64,000 nt of DNA from Enhygromyxa salina. GTDB lineage: Bacteria; Myxococcota_A; Polyangia; Nannocystales; Nannocystaceae. The position numbers and the translations under genes were made by a program. Below, piece after piece: positions 1-7,910 of the stretch (its first letter is position 1; each line of letters opens with the position of its first letter). The notes beneath the pieces are model-generated. The model made no database searches, had not been told where the DNA came from, and worked only from the letters and a program-made list of their open reading frames with translations. The stretch spans positions 62,001 to 126,000 of the forward strand of contig NZ_JMCC02000004.1 of assembly GCF_000737335.2 (NCBI RefSeq), written 5' to 3'.

Positions 1-527
1 ACGCTGAGCTCCGCGCCCAGCTCGGGTCACTGCCCGCGCCAATGGACGGCTGCGAAGATCAGGGCGCTTGGCTGTCGCAAGCCGGCGCGATCACGACGCT
101 GCACTACGACCAGACCCCGGGTTTCCTGGTCCAGCTCCAGGGTCGCAAGCGGGTCGTGCTCGCGCCGATCACCGCCGATCTCTACCCCTTCCCGGTCACC
201 GACTGGCGCACGCGCAGCTCCCAGGTCATCGACCTGCCGGGCGTCGACCTCGAGCAGTATCCCAACTTCGCGCGCTCGCACTGCTGGGAGGTCGAGCTCG
301 AGCCGGGGCAGGTGCTGTTCGTGCCCAACCCGATCTGGCACTGGGTCGAGAGCCTCGAGGCCTCGCTCAGCCTCACGCTCAAGCAGCGGGCGCCCGCGCT
401 GGCGGCGACGTGGCGGAGCATCGAGTATGCGTTTGGCGACGAGGCGTACCTGCGCCAGCTATCGGCCCCGCAGCGCGCCGCGGTCCTGGCGATCTTCGAG
501 CGCGACTACCTCGGATCGCTGCGATGA
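1..527 (+). CDS. JmjC/cupin-like oxygenase, C-terminal part (cut by window edge)
   Basis: The reading frame is open from base 3 and there is no stop before the edge, so this is the 3' part of a longer gene; the Met codon at 42 is internal. The fragment holds the double-stranded beta-helix core of a cupin_8/JmjC-type 2-oxoglutarate Fe(II) hydroxylase. The facial-triad HxD is seen as LHYD (about residue 33 from base 3), followed by LVQLQGRKRVVLAP, and the distal His is in PNPIWHWVES. Its stop overlaps the next start by four bases (ATGA, 524-527), so it is the first visible gene of the RiPP operon. By family it should hydroxylate a side chain of a peptide; acting on the precursor at 1801 is inference from context. 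Confidence 0.8.
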   Translation, partial: AELRAQLGSLPAPMDGCEDQGAWLSQAGAITTLHYDQTPGFLVQLQGRKRVVLAPITADLYPFPVTDWRTRSSQVIDLPGVDLEQYPNFARSHCWEVELEPGQVLFVPNPIWHWVESLEASLSLTLKQRAPALAATWRSIEYAFGDEAYLRQLSAPQRAAVLAIFERDYLGSLR

Positions 528-1708
528 GCACCCGCGGCGTGTTCGGGGTCGATCCCGCCGCCCCCGGCTGGCCGACGCAGGTCGTTCGCGCCGACTGCCA
601 AGACGACCCCATGTTCGCCGAGCTCGCCGCGCTGCTGCCCGACGTCGAGGCCGTGTGTGCGTTGTTCGAGCGCCAGACTCCCGCCGCGCGCGTGTCGGTC
701 TGGCACACCGACGGCCAGCGGATGCAGGGCGCACAAAAGCTCGAGCCGCGGGCTGCCCTCGCTGCCCACCGCGCTGGCGCGACGCTGTATTTCCACGAAT
801 GTCACCGAGTCATTCCCGCGCTCGGGCGATATCTCAACTGCGTCCGCGAGGCCGTCGGGGACTTCATGCCCTCGGCGTCACGGGTCGAGATCTTCGCGGG
901 TGTGCGAGGCTCCGGGGCACATCTGCACTTTGATCGTGACTGCGGCCTCAACGTGCAACTGCACGGCGAGAAGCGCTGGCAGATCCACCCGCCAACGAAC
1001 ACCAACGTGATCGAGTGGCGCGACCCTGTCTGGCAGCGCTTCGCGTGGCGACCCGACGGGACCGCGCGGGATCCCCAGGTCGAGCCGAGTCCCACGCTCG
1101 GACCGTCCGACGCCGTCGAGACCGTGGTCGCCGGCCAGTCCCTGTGGCTCCCGCGCGGCCTGTGGCACACCACCCAGGTCAGCTCGGAGCGCAGCCTCGC
1201 GCTCGTGTTCGTGATCAGCCCGGCGAGCTTGGCCGCCCGGCTCTCGTCGCTGATCGAGTGGGAGATCGTTCGCGACCCGCGACTGCGGGAGCTGTGCTTT
1301 GCGAGCCTTGCGCACGCTTCGCTCGCCGATCTCCGCGCCCTCGGTCCAAGGATCGCACAGCTGATCACTTGTCTCGCGGTCGACCAACTGGTGTATGGGC
1401 CGTTCCCCGATGCGCTGGCGGGGTCGTGGGCGCTTCACGAAGACGTAACATTGAGCGTGGACTCTGATGGTAGGTTCCACATCCGTAGTGGCGGCGATCA
1501 TATGAGCTATTCAATCGGTTCCGCCATTGAGGACTTGCCGTGGTTTGATCGCCTGCTCGAGCGCCTGACACAAACCCAGTCGTCAGGTCCGGCCCCGGTC
1601 GGCGCGCTGCTCTGGGACTGTCCCGATTCGCTCTGGCCCTGGCTCGAGGACTTGTTCGCGGCCCTGTCCGAGGCCGGGGTCCTCGAGCGGGTCCAAGGCG
1701 AGGTCTGA
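524..1708 (+). CDS. JmjC/cupin-like peptide hydroxylase
   Basis: A 394-residue protein starting at the ATG that overlaps the previous stop (ATGA). The Fe(II) triad is visible as H135-F-D137 in GAHLHFD, with the distal His at H215 in LPRGLWHTT. After HFD comes the typical stretch LNVQLHGEKRWQIHPP. The C-terminal ~90 residues look like the small winged-helix-like domain that follows the cupin in ROXA-type (Cupin_4) oxygenases. It is predicted to use 2-oxoglutarate and O2 to hydroxylate a residue in a peptide or protein. It sits immediately upstream of the precursor gene. Substrate residue and position cannot be read from sequence; the family includes Arg, His and Asn hydroxylases. Confidence 0.8.
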   Translation: MSTRGVFGVDPAAPGWPTQVVRADCQDDPMFAELAALLPDVEAVCALFERQTPAARVSVWHTDGQRMQGAQKLEPRAALAAHRAGATLYFHECHRVIPALGRYLNCVREAVGDFMPSASRVEIFAGVRGSGAHLHFDRDCGLNVQLHGEKRWQIHPPTNTNVIEWRDPVWQRFAWRPDGTARDPQVEPSPTLGPSDAVETVVAGQSLWLPRGLWHTTQVSSERSLALVFVISPASLAARLSSLIEWEIVRDPRLRELCFASLAHASLADLRALGPRIAQLITCLAVDQLVYGPFPDALAGSWALHEDVTLSVDSDGRFHIRSGGDHMSYSIGSAIEDLPWFDRLLERLTQTQSSGPAPVGALLWDCPDSLWPWLEDLFAALSEAGVLERVQGEV

Positions 1709-1800
1709 GACGAGAAATGCCTTGCGCGCTAGTTTGGCAGTCGAGTAGCCTGCAAATCGAAATTGCCCAGATAGCAGGCACGAGGATAGAGGGAACGAAA

Positions 1801-1956
1801 ATGACGAACGACAACAAGCCCAAACGCAAGCTGAACATCAAAGACCTCGAGATCCGTGAGCTCGATCGCGAGACCATGGAGAAGCTAAAGGGCGGTAAGG
1901 TCGAGGCCGGTTGGTCGCGCTCTGGCAACCACGGCTCCGTGGGCGTCGACCGCTAG
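1801..1956 (+). CDS. RiPP precursor peptide with Gly-Gly leader
   Basis: A 51-residue peptide. The ATG at 1801 is chosen over the in-frame ATG at 1717 because the upstream 28 residues look random and an AGAGGGA ribosome site lies just ahead of 1801. The leader is charged and helical: KLNIKDLEIRELDRETMEKL then KGG, the pattern of natural-product leaders cut after Gly-Gly. Cleavage after G32 would leave the 19-residue core KVEAGWSRSGNHGSVGVDR. The core has three Ser, one each of Asn, His, Asp, Trp and Lys, two Arg, and no Cys or Thr, so a YcaO enzyme could only form oxazolines here. It lies between an upstream hydroxylase gene and genes for a further oxygenase, SagB and YcaO. Precursor identity is inference from size, leader and position. 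Confidence 0.75.
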   Translation: MTNDNKPKRKLNIKDLEIRELDRETMEKLKGGKVEAGWSRSGNHGSVGVDR

Positions 1957-2053
1957 CCTGGGGTGCTCACTTGCCGAGGTCTGCGCCCCCAGGGAACCCA
2001 GTGAGCCCAATGGGTTTCCACGGGCTCGCAGGCCGGCGCTCCGCTTCGATTGA

Positions 2054-2093
2054 CGAGCCTCATCCAATCCATTGGGCATTCGGATGAGGCTCG
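2054..2093 (+). promoter_or_regulatory. 12-bp perfect hairpin covering a start codon
   Basis: CGAGCCTCATCC (2054-2065) is the exact reverse complement of GGATGAGGCTCG (2082-2093), with a 16-nt loop. The right arm contains the ATG at 2084 of the next gene, so the folded mRNA would bury that start codon. No T-run follows, so it does not look like an ordinary terminator. It lies in the only sizeable gap of the operon, straight after the precursor gene. It could lower translation of the enzymes relative to the precursor, or protect the precursor transcript's 3' end. Confidence 0.55.
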
Positions 2094-2926
2094 AGCTCAA
2101 TTCTAACCGTCGCGTCAAAGTCCAGCGCGTGGCGGGATCCGTGATCGCCGTGATCGACGACACCTTCGTCGATATCGAGCAGGTCCGCGAGGCCGCGCTC
2201 GAGCACGGCTACACGATCCCGGACTCGGGCTACCCTGGGTTGCGCGCGCGCGTGTCTCCGATCGGGGGCCGGGCCTTCGTCGAGCTGCTCGCGCGGGTGA
2301 TCCTCGATCAGCTGTGGCCCGAGGGCTACCCGAAGGCGATCGATCTCGACGTGATTGCTGCGGACTTCTACGCGTCGGCGCTCGGCCTGCGCGAGCGTCC
2401 GCCAGACCTGATCGATCAGCACGCGGATCACGACGTGTGGCTGGCGGCCGTCACCTATTTGTCGGACACCGACCACGATGACGAGGGCACGGCGTTTTGG
2501 CGCCACCGAGCGACCGGGCTCACCTGCTGGATGAGCGACAAGGATCCGGTCGAGCTGCTGTGGTTACAGGAGCTGCTCGGGTTGGAGTTCCTCGCGCAGC
2601 TGCCGGCCGCGATCGAGGCCTTGCCGCGACCCGACCTTCAGCAGTTGCGCGCGGAGATCTGGCGGCAGCGGGTCGGCGCTGCGGTTGCTGCCGACGCCTG
2701 GGAGCAGCTGGCCCTCGTGCGCCAACGCTGCAATCGCACGGTCGTGTACCCCGGCTGGCAATTCCACTCGGCGATCAGTCGCGCGGTGGTGCCAGCGCCG
2801 AGCCGTCGAGAGCAACTGCGCTTGTCGCTCGGCACCTTCATGACGGTCCCCTTCGCGTTCGCCAACAAGCCCAGCTATCGGCGCGAGGTCTACCCCACGG
2901 CCGCCGAGCTTGGGCTGCCCGAATGA
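2084..2926 (+). CDS. DUF6445-like 2OG-Fe(II) oxygenase
   Basis: A 280-residue protein from the ATG at 2084; a TTG at 2072 is in frame and possible. The arrangement resembles the prolyl-4-hydroxylase-like DUF6445 family: a metal-binding HxD (H113-A-D115 in DQHADHDVWLAAVTYL), then EGTAFWRHRATGL, then a distal His in YPGWQFHSAIS and a basic stretch RREQLRLSLGTF that could hold the 2-oxoglutarate-binding Arg. It is the second type of non-haem iron oxygenase in this operon. It probably hydroxylates the precursor or an intermediate, but that is inference. The start codon lies in the 2054-2093 hairpin. The family name is from memory of the motif pattern. Confidence 0.65.
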   Translation: MRLELNSNRRVKVQRVAGSVIAVIDDTFVDIEQVREAALEHGYTIPDSGYPGLRARVSPIGGRAFVELLARVILDQLWPEGYPKAIDLDVIAADFYASALGLRERPPDLIDQHADHDVWLAAVTYLSDTDHDDEGTAFWRHRATGLTCWMSDKDPVELLWLQELLGLEFLAQLPAAIEALPRPDLQQLRAEIWRQRVGAAVAADAWEQLALVRQRCNRTVVYPGWQFHSAISRAVVPAPSRREQLRLSLGTFMTVPFAFANKPSYRREVYPTAAELGLPE

Positions 2927-2935
2927 GCGAGCAAG

Positions 2936-4111
2936 ATGGATCTTGATCCAACCGAGCCGCTGCGGATCTCTCGCTTCACCACGGTGACATGGGAGGCCGG
3001 CGAGCTGGTCGTCCGCAACCTTCGCTCGGGCAGGGCGCTGGTCTGTGACGACGCCGCGCTCGTGCAAGTGCTGCATTGGTTTCGCGTGCCCACGAGCCCC
3101 GCACAGGTCGACGCTCGCGGCGGCGCGCGTGAGCTCGGGGTCGACGTGATCGCGGCCTGTCGGACGCTCGCGGCGGCGGGGATCTTGGTCCGACCCGAGC
3201 AGGAGTCACGGCCGCCCGATGTCCACGGCCCTCTCGATCCGTCGAGCTACTGGGCCGCGCCCGAGCTCGCGCTGCAGCAGTACAGTCGAGAGTGTCGGCC
3301 CCAGACCCTCGCGCGCTATCGCTTCGAAGGTCTGACGCGCTCCGAGCCTCACGCCAAGCCACCCATGAGCGGGACCGGGAGCGGGAACGGGAGCGGGAAC
3401 GGGAGCGCGACCGCGATCGCGCTTCCGGTCCCCGAGCCCGCGGCCATCGATTTTTGGCAGGTGCTTCTGCGCCGCCGATCGTTCAGTCCGCCGAGCGCGA
3501 CGATCAGCCTGGACCAGCTCGGCGAGTTCTTTCACTGGACGGCGCGCAGCTGGGACGCACGCGAGCTCGACGACGGCCGCGTCCTCCAGCACCGCCTCTA
3601 TCCCTCGGCGGGCGGGCTCTACGCTCACGAGATCTATCCGGTCGTGTCGCCGGGCGCGGTCGAGGGGCTCGCGCCCGACGTCTATCACTACTGTCCCCAG
3701 CGCCACGCGCTCGAGCCCCTCGGGGCCGAGGCCTCGCTCGTCGCCGAGCTCATCGAGCGCGGTGCCTCGGTCTCGGCCGCAAAGGGCGGCGCCGAGCTGC
3801 CGCTGATCGTGTTGCTCGTGACCAGCCGGATCGCGCGGGTCGCCTACAAGTACGATCACATCGCCTACGTCAGCCAGCTCAAGGATGTCGGCTGCCTGTA
3901 TGCGTACTTTTATCTGGTCGCGACGGCGCTAGGGCTGGCCCCATGTGCCTACGGCGGTGGGTTTGAGACCGAGCTGCTCGCCGGGCTCACGGGCGTCGAT
4001 CCGCTCAGCGAGCCGATCGTCGGTGAGTTCGGCCTTGGTGGGCTGGATCCGGCGGCGACGCCCGAGCCGCCGTGGCCGATCCTGTCGGCGCCGCGATCGG
4101 GGGACGGGTGA
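2936..4111 (+). CDS. SagB-type FMN-dependent azoline dehydrogenase
   Basis: A 391-residue nitroreductase-fold protein of the SagB group, which oxidise azolines to azoles using FMN. The catalytic part begins near residue 165 (IDFWQVLLRRRSFSP) and includes LYPSAGGLYAHEIYPV and YKYDHIAYVSQLKDVGCLYAYFYLVATALGLAPCAYGGG, both typical of SagB. The first ~85 residues form a separate small helical/winged-helix-like module. The two parts are joined by a low-complexity Gly-Asn-Ser linker coded by a short repeat near 3364-3410. It starts 9 bases after the DUF6445 gene and its stop overlaps the GTG of the YcaO gene. Its presence suggests that the Ser-derived ring in the core is oxidised to an oxazole. Confidence 0.88.
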   Translation: MDLDPTEPLRISRFTTVTWEAGELVVRNLRSGRALVCDDAALVQVLHWFRVPTSPAQVDARGGARELGVDVIAACRTLAAAGILVRPEQESRPPDVHGPLDPSSYWAAPELALQQYSRECRPQTLARYRFEGLTRSEPHAKPPMSGTGSGNGSGNGSATAIALPVPEPAAIDFWQVLLRRRSFSPPSATISLDQLGEFFHWTARSWDARELDDGRVLQHRLYPSAGGLYAHEIYPVVSPGAVEGLAPDVYHYCPQRHALEPLGAEASLVAELIERGASVSAAKGGAELPLIVLLVTSRIARVAYKYDHIAYVSQLKDVGCLYAYFYLVATALGLAPCAYGGGFETELLAGLTGVDPLSEPIVGEFGLGGLDPAATPEPPWPILSAPRSGDG

Positions 4112-6648
4112 GCGCGTCGATGCAGACGCCCGCGCTCGAGTTTGCCGAAGTCCTGGCCGACGACGCTGGTCGCGTGCTGGTCCACGCTGGCGGCCGCCTC
4201 CACCAGATCGCGGGGCTGCCAGCCGAGGTCGTCATCGAGCTACTCACCGCGCTGCACAGCGCGGGCTCGCGCGACGCCGCCGTCGAGGCGCTGGCCCACC
4301 GCTACGAGCGGGGCGACGTCGAGGTGGTGCTCGACCGGCTGGTCGAGTGCCTCGCTCGTGAGCGTCCTCGCAGCACGCCGGGGCTGGGATCGCTGCGGGT
4401 CGCTGGGGTCCGCTCGGGCCGGCTCGGCGCGGAGCTGTTCGCGGAGCTCGGCGCCCACCTCAGGCTCGTGCGCGAGTCCACGGAGCTCGCGTTGCCCGTT
4501 CGCGCGGGAGACCGCCCGGAGCTGAGCCTGGTGATCCTCGACGGTTGCCCGCTGCGCGACGCCCTCGCGCTGACCGACGCGCTACTGGCTGCCGAGCGCG
4601 AGGCGCTGTTCGTCAGCTGTACCGGTGACGAGGTCGTGCTCGGCCCGCTGATGATCCCCGGGCGCACGCCCTGCCTGATGTGCGGGCTGGCTCGCTACTA
4701 CTTCCCCGAGCGACCACATGAGGCCGTGGGCTTGCTCGATCAGCTCACGCTCCCGGTCTGGCCCGTCGATGGCGCGCTCGCCCAGCGCCTGACCCTCGTC
4801 GGCGCGATCGCGGCGGCCCTCGACGCCTACGCAGACGACCGCGCGCCGGAGCCCGCGACGGCGCTGACGGTCGTCGACCGGCGCGGGCGCGTGCGTCGGC
4901 AAGCGATCGGGCCGATGACCCGCTGCCCCCACTGTCGCGGGCTCGCGCGCACGATCTCGACGATCGCAGGCTCGACGATCGCAGGCTCGACCACGGCGAC
5001 CACCAGCGAGCTCGAGCGCGCCGGAGGCTCGCGCTCGACGGAGGTCGTCGATGTCCTCACGGGCCTGCGCAGCGTCCCGCCGAGCGTCGCGCGAGCGCTC
5101 GCCGAGCGTGCGCTGGCCAAGCTCGGAGCCGAGCTCGACATTCGCCACGCCCGCGGGCCAGCGGACTTGATCGCCCGCCACCCGGCGCTCGCCGAGATCG
5201 AGTTCGTGAAGGTCTCCGCGACGCTGCCGTTTCGCCGCGACCCCAGGCTGTGCTCGGGCGACGAGCCGCGCGGGCTCGGCAAGGGCTTGAGCGCCGACCA
5301 GGCGTGGTGCTCGGCGGTCTACGAGTGGTTCGAGGAGAGCTTCGCCCGCCGCGTGGGTCCCCTCGATCTCGTTCGTGGGCCCGCTGACGCGCTCGGCGTT
5401 CCGACCCTCGATCTCGATTTCTTCTGCGCGGGTCAGGTGCCGCAGGTCCAGCCGCGCGGTCGCGTGCCCCGGCCGGCCGACGCGATGCTCGACTGGGTCG
5501 AGGCCGTCGACCTCGCTGACTTCGCTGACTTCGCCGACCTCGCCGACCTCGCCGATCATCGGCCGATCTGGCTGCCCGCCGCCAGCGCCCACGGGCTCGC
5601 GCGTGCGGACTTCGCCGGCAGTGAATTCGTGCTTCCCGAGCGTGGATCGTCGGGCATCGCCGCCGGCACCGCGTGGAACGAGGCCGTGCTCGAGGGGTTG
5701 CTCGAGGTCGTCGAGCACGACGCGAGCTTCGCCGCGGCGGCGACCGGGCTGGGCTTCGCCGCCGTCGAGCTCGACAGCGTCGACGACGTCCACGCGCACG
5801 CCGTGCTCGAGGCCCTCGACGCGGCTGGCTACGAGATCCAGCTGCGCGACCTGACCAACGACATCGGTGTCCCCGTGGTCGAGGCCGCCGTGCGGGCGCG
5901 CGACGACCACGTGAACTACTGGGCGACCGGGCTCGGCTGTCACCTCTCTCCCGTGCTCGCCCTGCGTCGGGCCTTGACCGAGGCGTTCCAGGGTCTGTGC
6001 TACGACGCGATCATCGACCGCGGCGATCCGCTTCGCAGCCGCGGGAGCGTGCTCAACAGCTACGAGCACCGCGCGCGGGTCTGGGGGCGGATCGAGGGGT
6101 CACGCAGGCTCGCCGAGCTCCCTAGGAGCCCGTGGTGGAACCCATCGTGTCGCCTCGCGCCGGAATTTTCGGCGAGGGCGAGGAGCCGAAACGCAGCTGT
6201 ACCGGGCGTACTGCAAGTTTCGGCGACACTGCCCTCGGCGAAAAGGCCAAGCGAGGCGGCGCGAGGGGTTCCACCACGGGCTCCTAGCAGCCCGTGGTGC
6301 AATGCATCGAGGGCGCGAAGCCAAAACGCCGCTGTGGTGGGCCCACCACGGGCTGCTAGCTCGCTGCCCGACACGGCCGCGCCCGGGAACACGATCGACC
6401 GCTGCATCGGCGTCGTGGTCCAGCGGATCCTCGCCGCCAGCCCGCGCACGCAGGCCTGCGCGTTCGCCTATCCGGTGCCGCCGGGGCTCGGCGTCCACGT
6501 GGTCAGCGTCGTCGTCACGGGCATGTTCGACGCGCTCCCGCATCCCGTCCACGTCCCGGACCGGGTGCTCGACTACCGCGCGCGCCTCGGTCGCGTGGGC
6601 GGGCGCTTCACAATCGCTGATCTCCGCCTCGGGCGGATGCCCCCCTGA
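4108..6648 (+). CDS. Fused ThiF-like/YcaO azoline-forming cyclodehydratase
   Basis: The start is GTG 4108 (GTGA overlap with SagB); ATG 4120 is also possible. The ~846-residue protein resembles a TIGR03882-TIGR03604 fusion. The N-terminal ~75 residues look PqqD-like, a possible leader-binding domain. Next is a ThiF/E1-like region with two CxxC pairs, TPCLMCG (~188) and RCPHCRG (~272), likely for structural zinc. The YcaO part (from ~311) has GKGLSADQAWCSAVYEWFEE and IAAGTAWNEAVLEGLLEVVEHDA, which carry the ATP/Mg-binding Glu residues. The role is ATP-dependent cyclisation of Ser in the precursor. Oddly, codons for about residues 672-751 are two palindromic elements inserted in frame, between a YcaO helix and the last conserved strands (HVVSVVVTGM). 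The C-terminus lacks the common PxPxP ending. Activity with this insert is uncertain. Confidence 0.87.
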   Translation: MSASMQTPALEFAEVLADDAGRVLVHAGGRLHQIAGLPAEVVIELLTALHSAGSRDAAVEALAHRYERGDVEVVLDRLVECLARERPRSTPGLGSLRVAGVRSGRLGAELFAELGAHLRLVRESTELALPVRAGDRPELSLVILDGCPLRDALALTDALLAAEREALFVSCTGDEVVLGPLMIPGRTPCLMCGLARYYFPERPHEAVGLLDQLTLPVWPVDGALAQRLTLVGAIAAALDAYADDRAPEPATALTVVDRRGRVRRQAIGPMTRCPHCRGLARTISTIAGSTIAGSTTATTSELERAGGSRSTEVVDVLTGLRSVPPSVARALAERALAKLGAELDIRHARGPADLIARHPALAEIEFVKVSATLPFRRDPRLCSGDEPRGLGKGLSADQAWCSAVYEWFEESFARRVGPLDLVRGPADALGVPTLDLDFFCAGQVPQVQPRGRVPRPADAMLDWVEAVDLADFADFADLADLADHRPIWLPAASAHGLARADFAGSEFVLPERGSSGIAAGTAWNEAVLEGLLEVVEHDASFAAAATGLGFAAVELDSVDDVHAHAVLEALDAAGYEIQLRDLTNDIGVPVVEAAVRARDDHVNYWATGLGCHLSPVLALRRALTEAFQGLCYDAIIDRGDPLRSRGSVLNSYEHRARVWGRIEGSRRLAELPRSPWWNPSCRLAPEFSARARSRNAAVPGVLQVSATLPSAKRPSEAARGVPPRAPSSPWCNASRARSQNAAVVGPPRAASSLPDTAAPGNTIDRCIGVVVQRILAASPRTQACAFAYPVPPGLGVHVVSVVVTGMFDALPHPVHVPDRVLDYRARLGRVGGRFTIADLRLGRMPP
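6122..6287. repeat. CTAG-bounded palindromic element, family 1, inside the YcaO gene
   Basis: A 166-bp element with perfect 22-bp terminal inverted repeats (6122-6143 and 6266-6287) beginning CTAGGAGCCCGTGGTGG. The interior carries the 19-nt core hairpin GCTGTACCGGGCGTACTGC at 6196-6214. Closely related copies are at 11250-11404 and, inverted, at 54899-55037. It encodes no protein and is read through in frame by the YcaO gene. CTAG at both ends looks like a palindromic target duplication, so I read it as a MITE-like element. Confidence 0.85.
6284..6359. repeat. Short CTAG-bounded palindromic element next to the previous one
   Basis: Terminal inverted repeats of 16 bp, CTAGCAGCCCGTGGTG (6284-6299) and its exact complement (6344-6359). 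It shares its left CTAG with the right end of the 6122-6287 element. The centre lacks the 19-nt core hairpin. It carries GTGGTGGGCCCACCAC at its right side. Probably a shortened family-1 derivative; also read in frame by YcaO. Confidence 0.75.
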
Positions 6649-6660
6649 CCGGTGCTCGCC

Positions 6661-7905
6661 ATGGCCGAAGCGCTCGATCCTCCATCGATCCTCGGGGCCC
6701 TGCTGGGCTCCCCCGCGCGCAGCGAGACCTTCGTGCGCGAGCACTGGCCGGGCCGTCCGTTCGTGGCTGAAGGCGCGGTCGCGGACTGGGCCGCGCTGTT
6801 CGAGGTCGAGCAGCTCGTCGACCCGAGCGCGGCGCTGACCACAGGCGAGGCCGAGCTCGCGCGCCTGCAGCTCGGCCGCGACGAGGTCACGTTCACCCCC
6901 GAGCGGGTTGGCGGCGGGCGGCGGCTGAGCGAGCGCCAGGTCAGCGGCGCGCTGTCCCTGTATCAGGCCGGGATGCAGCTCTACCTCGAAAAGATCGTCG
7001 GGTTCCCGCGCCTGGCCACGACGCTCCGCCGCCTCGCCGACGAGCTCGGGATCGCCCGGACCCGGGTCGCCTGCAACCTGTTCGCGGTCCGCGAGGGCTC
7101 GCCCCACACCCCGCCGCTGCACTGGGACAACAGCGAGGGCCTGGTCGTGCAGCTCGCGGGCCGCAAGCGCTGGCAGTTCGCGCCCAACACCTGCGTGCCG
7201 AACCCGCCCTTCAACCACTTCGGTGGCGCCAGCCCGAGCCTCGACCAGGTCTTGCTGTTCGACCACGCGCGGGAGCCAGAGGCGCTCGACAGCGTGGTGC
7301 TCGAGCCCGGCTCGGTCCTGTTCTTGCCGCGGGGCTACTGGCACACGACGACGCCGCTGAGCGACTCGGTCCACCTCGACATCATGCTCGAGGCGCCGAC
7401 CTGGGGCGGGCTGCTGCGTGCGATCGTGGAGCGCGTGTCGCTCGAGCAGCCGCAGCTGCGCGCACCGATCGAGACCGGGTCACTGACCAGCGCGACGCTG
7501 CTCGCCGAGCTCGCGGCCCACCGTCGCTCGCTCGCGGCCGAGCTCGCCGGGCTACGGCCGATCGATCTCGTGCTCGGCGGGCTCGGCCGCGACGCCGGGC
7601 TGCTCGCCGACGTCGTGGCCTTCGAGCTCCGCGCGGGCGCTCGGTTCGAGTGGCGCGACGACGGGGGCGGGGCGACGCTCGTCGTCTGCGAGCAGGACGC
7701 GGTGCTGCTGTCGATCCGCGTCTCGTCCTCGGCCCCGCGCGAGGTCCTCGCTTGGATCGGCGCGCGCGCCTCGGCCTTCGACCTCGCGCAGCTACGTGCG
7801 TGCTTCTCGGATCGCAGCGACAGCGAGCTGTGTGCGATCTTGCGGGTGCTGTGGACCGCCGAGATCCTCGAGGTCGTCGCGCCCCCGTCGTCTGCAAGTC
7901 GGTGA
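6661..7905 (+). CDS. JmjC/cupin-like peptide hydroxylase (ROXA-type)
   Basis: The ATG at 6661 (GTG 6652 is in frame just upstream) gives 414 residues. Fe(II) ligands are H154-W-D156 in PPLHWDNSEGLVVQLAGRKRWQFAP and the distal H228 in FLPRGYWHTT. The layout matches Cupin_4/ROXA-type 2-oxoglutarate oxygenases: N-terminal helices, cupin core, dimerisation helices, and a C-terminal winged-helix-like domain (about the last 95 residues, ending LRVLWTAEILEVV). It begins 12 bases after the YcaO stop and ends in a GTGA overlap with the next gene. The likely substrate is the cluster's peptide; the modified residue is unknown. Confidence 0.82.
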   Translation: MAEALDPPSILGALLGSPARSETFVREHWPGRPFVAEGAVADWAALFEVEQLVDPSAALTTGEAELARLQLGRDEVTFTPERVGGGRRLSERQVSGALSLYQAGMQLYLEKIVGFPRLATTLRRLADELGIARTRVACNLFAVREGSPHTPPLHWDNSEGLVVQLAGRKRWQFAPNTCVPNPPFNHFGGASPSLDQVLLFDHAREPEALDSVVLEPGSVLFLPRGYWHTTTPLSDSVHLDIMLEAPTWGGLLRAIVERVSLEQPQLRAPIETGSLTSATLLAELAAHRRSLAAELAGLRPIDLVLGGLGRDAGLLADVVAFELRAGARFEWRDDGGGATLVVCEQDAVLLSIRVSSSAPREVLAWIGARASAFDLAQLRACFSDRSDSELCAILRVLWTAEILEVVAPPSSASR

Positions 7906-7910
7906 ACGTC

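Noticed and set aside
68..523. N-terminal extension of the second cupin gene
   Set aside because: It is antagonistic to the well-supported frame of the first cupin gene and is Arg/Ala/Pro-rich; the ATGA junction at 524 gives a natural start.
1717..1800. Longer precursor starting at ATG 1717
   Set aside because: The extra residues are not leader-like, and a ribosome site lies just before ATG 1801.
4582..6069. Long minus-strand frame opposite the YcaO gene
   Set aside because: High-GC mirror frame of a recognised gene; its translation has no domains and follows the codon bias of the plus strand.
6122..6359. Treating the Arg/Ala-rich YcaO segment as a genuine domain
   Set aside because: The same DNA occurs outside genes at 11250-11404 and 54899-55037, with terminal inverted repeats, so it is an inserted element.
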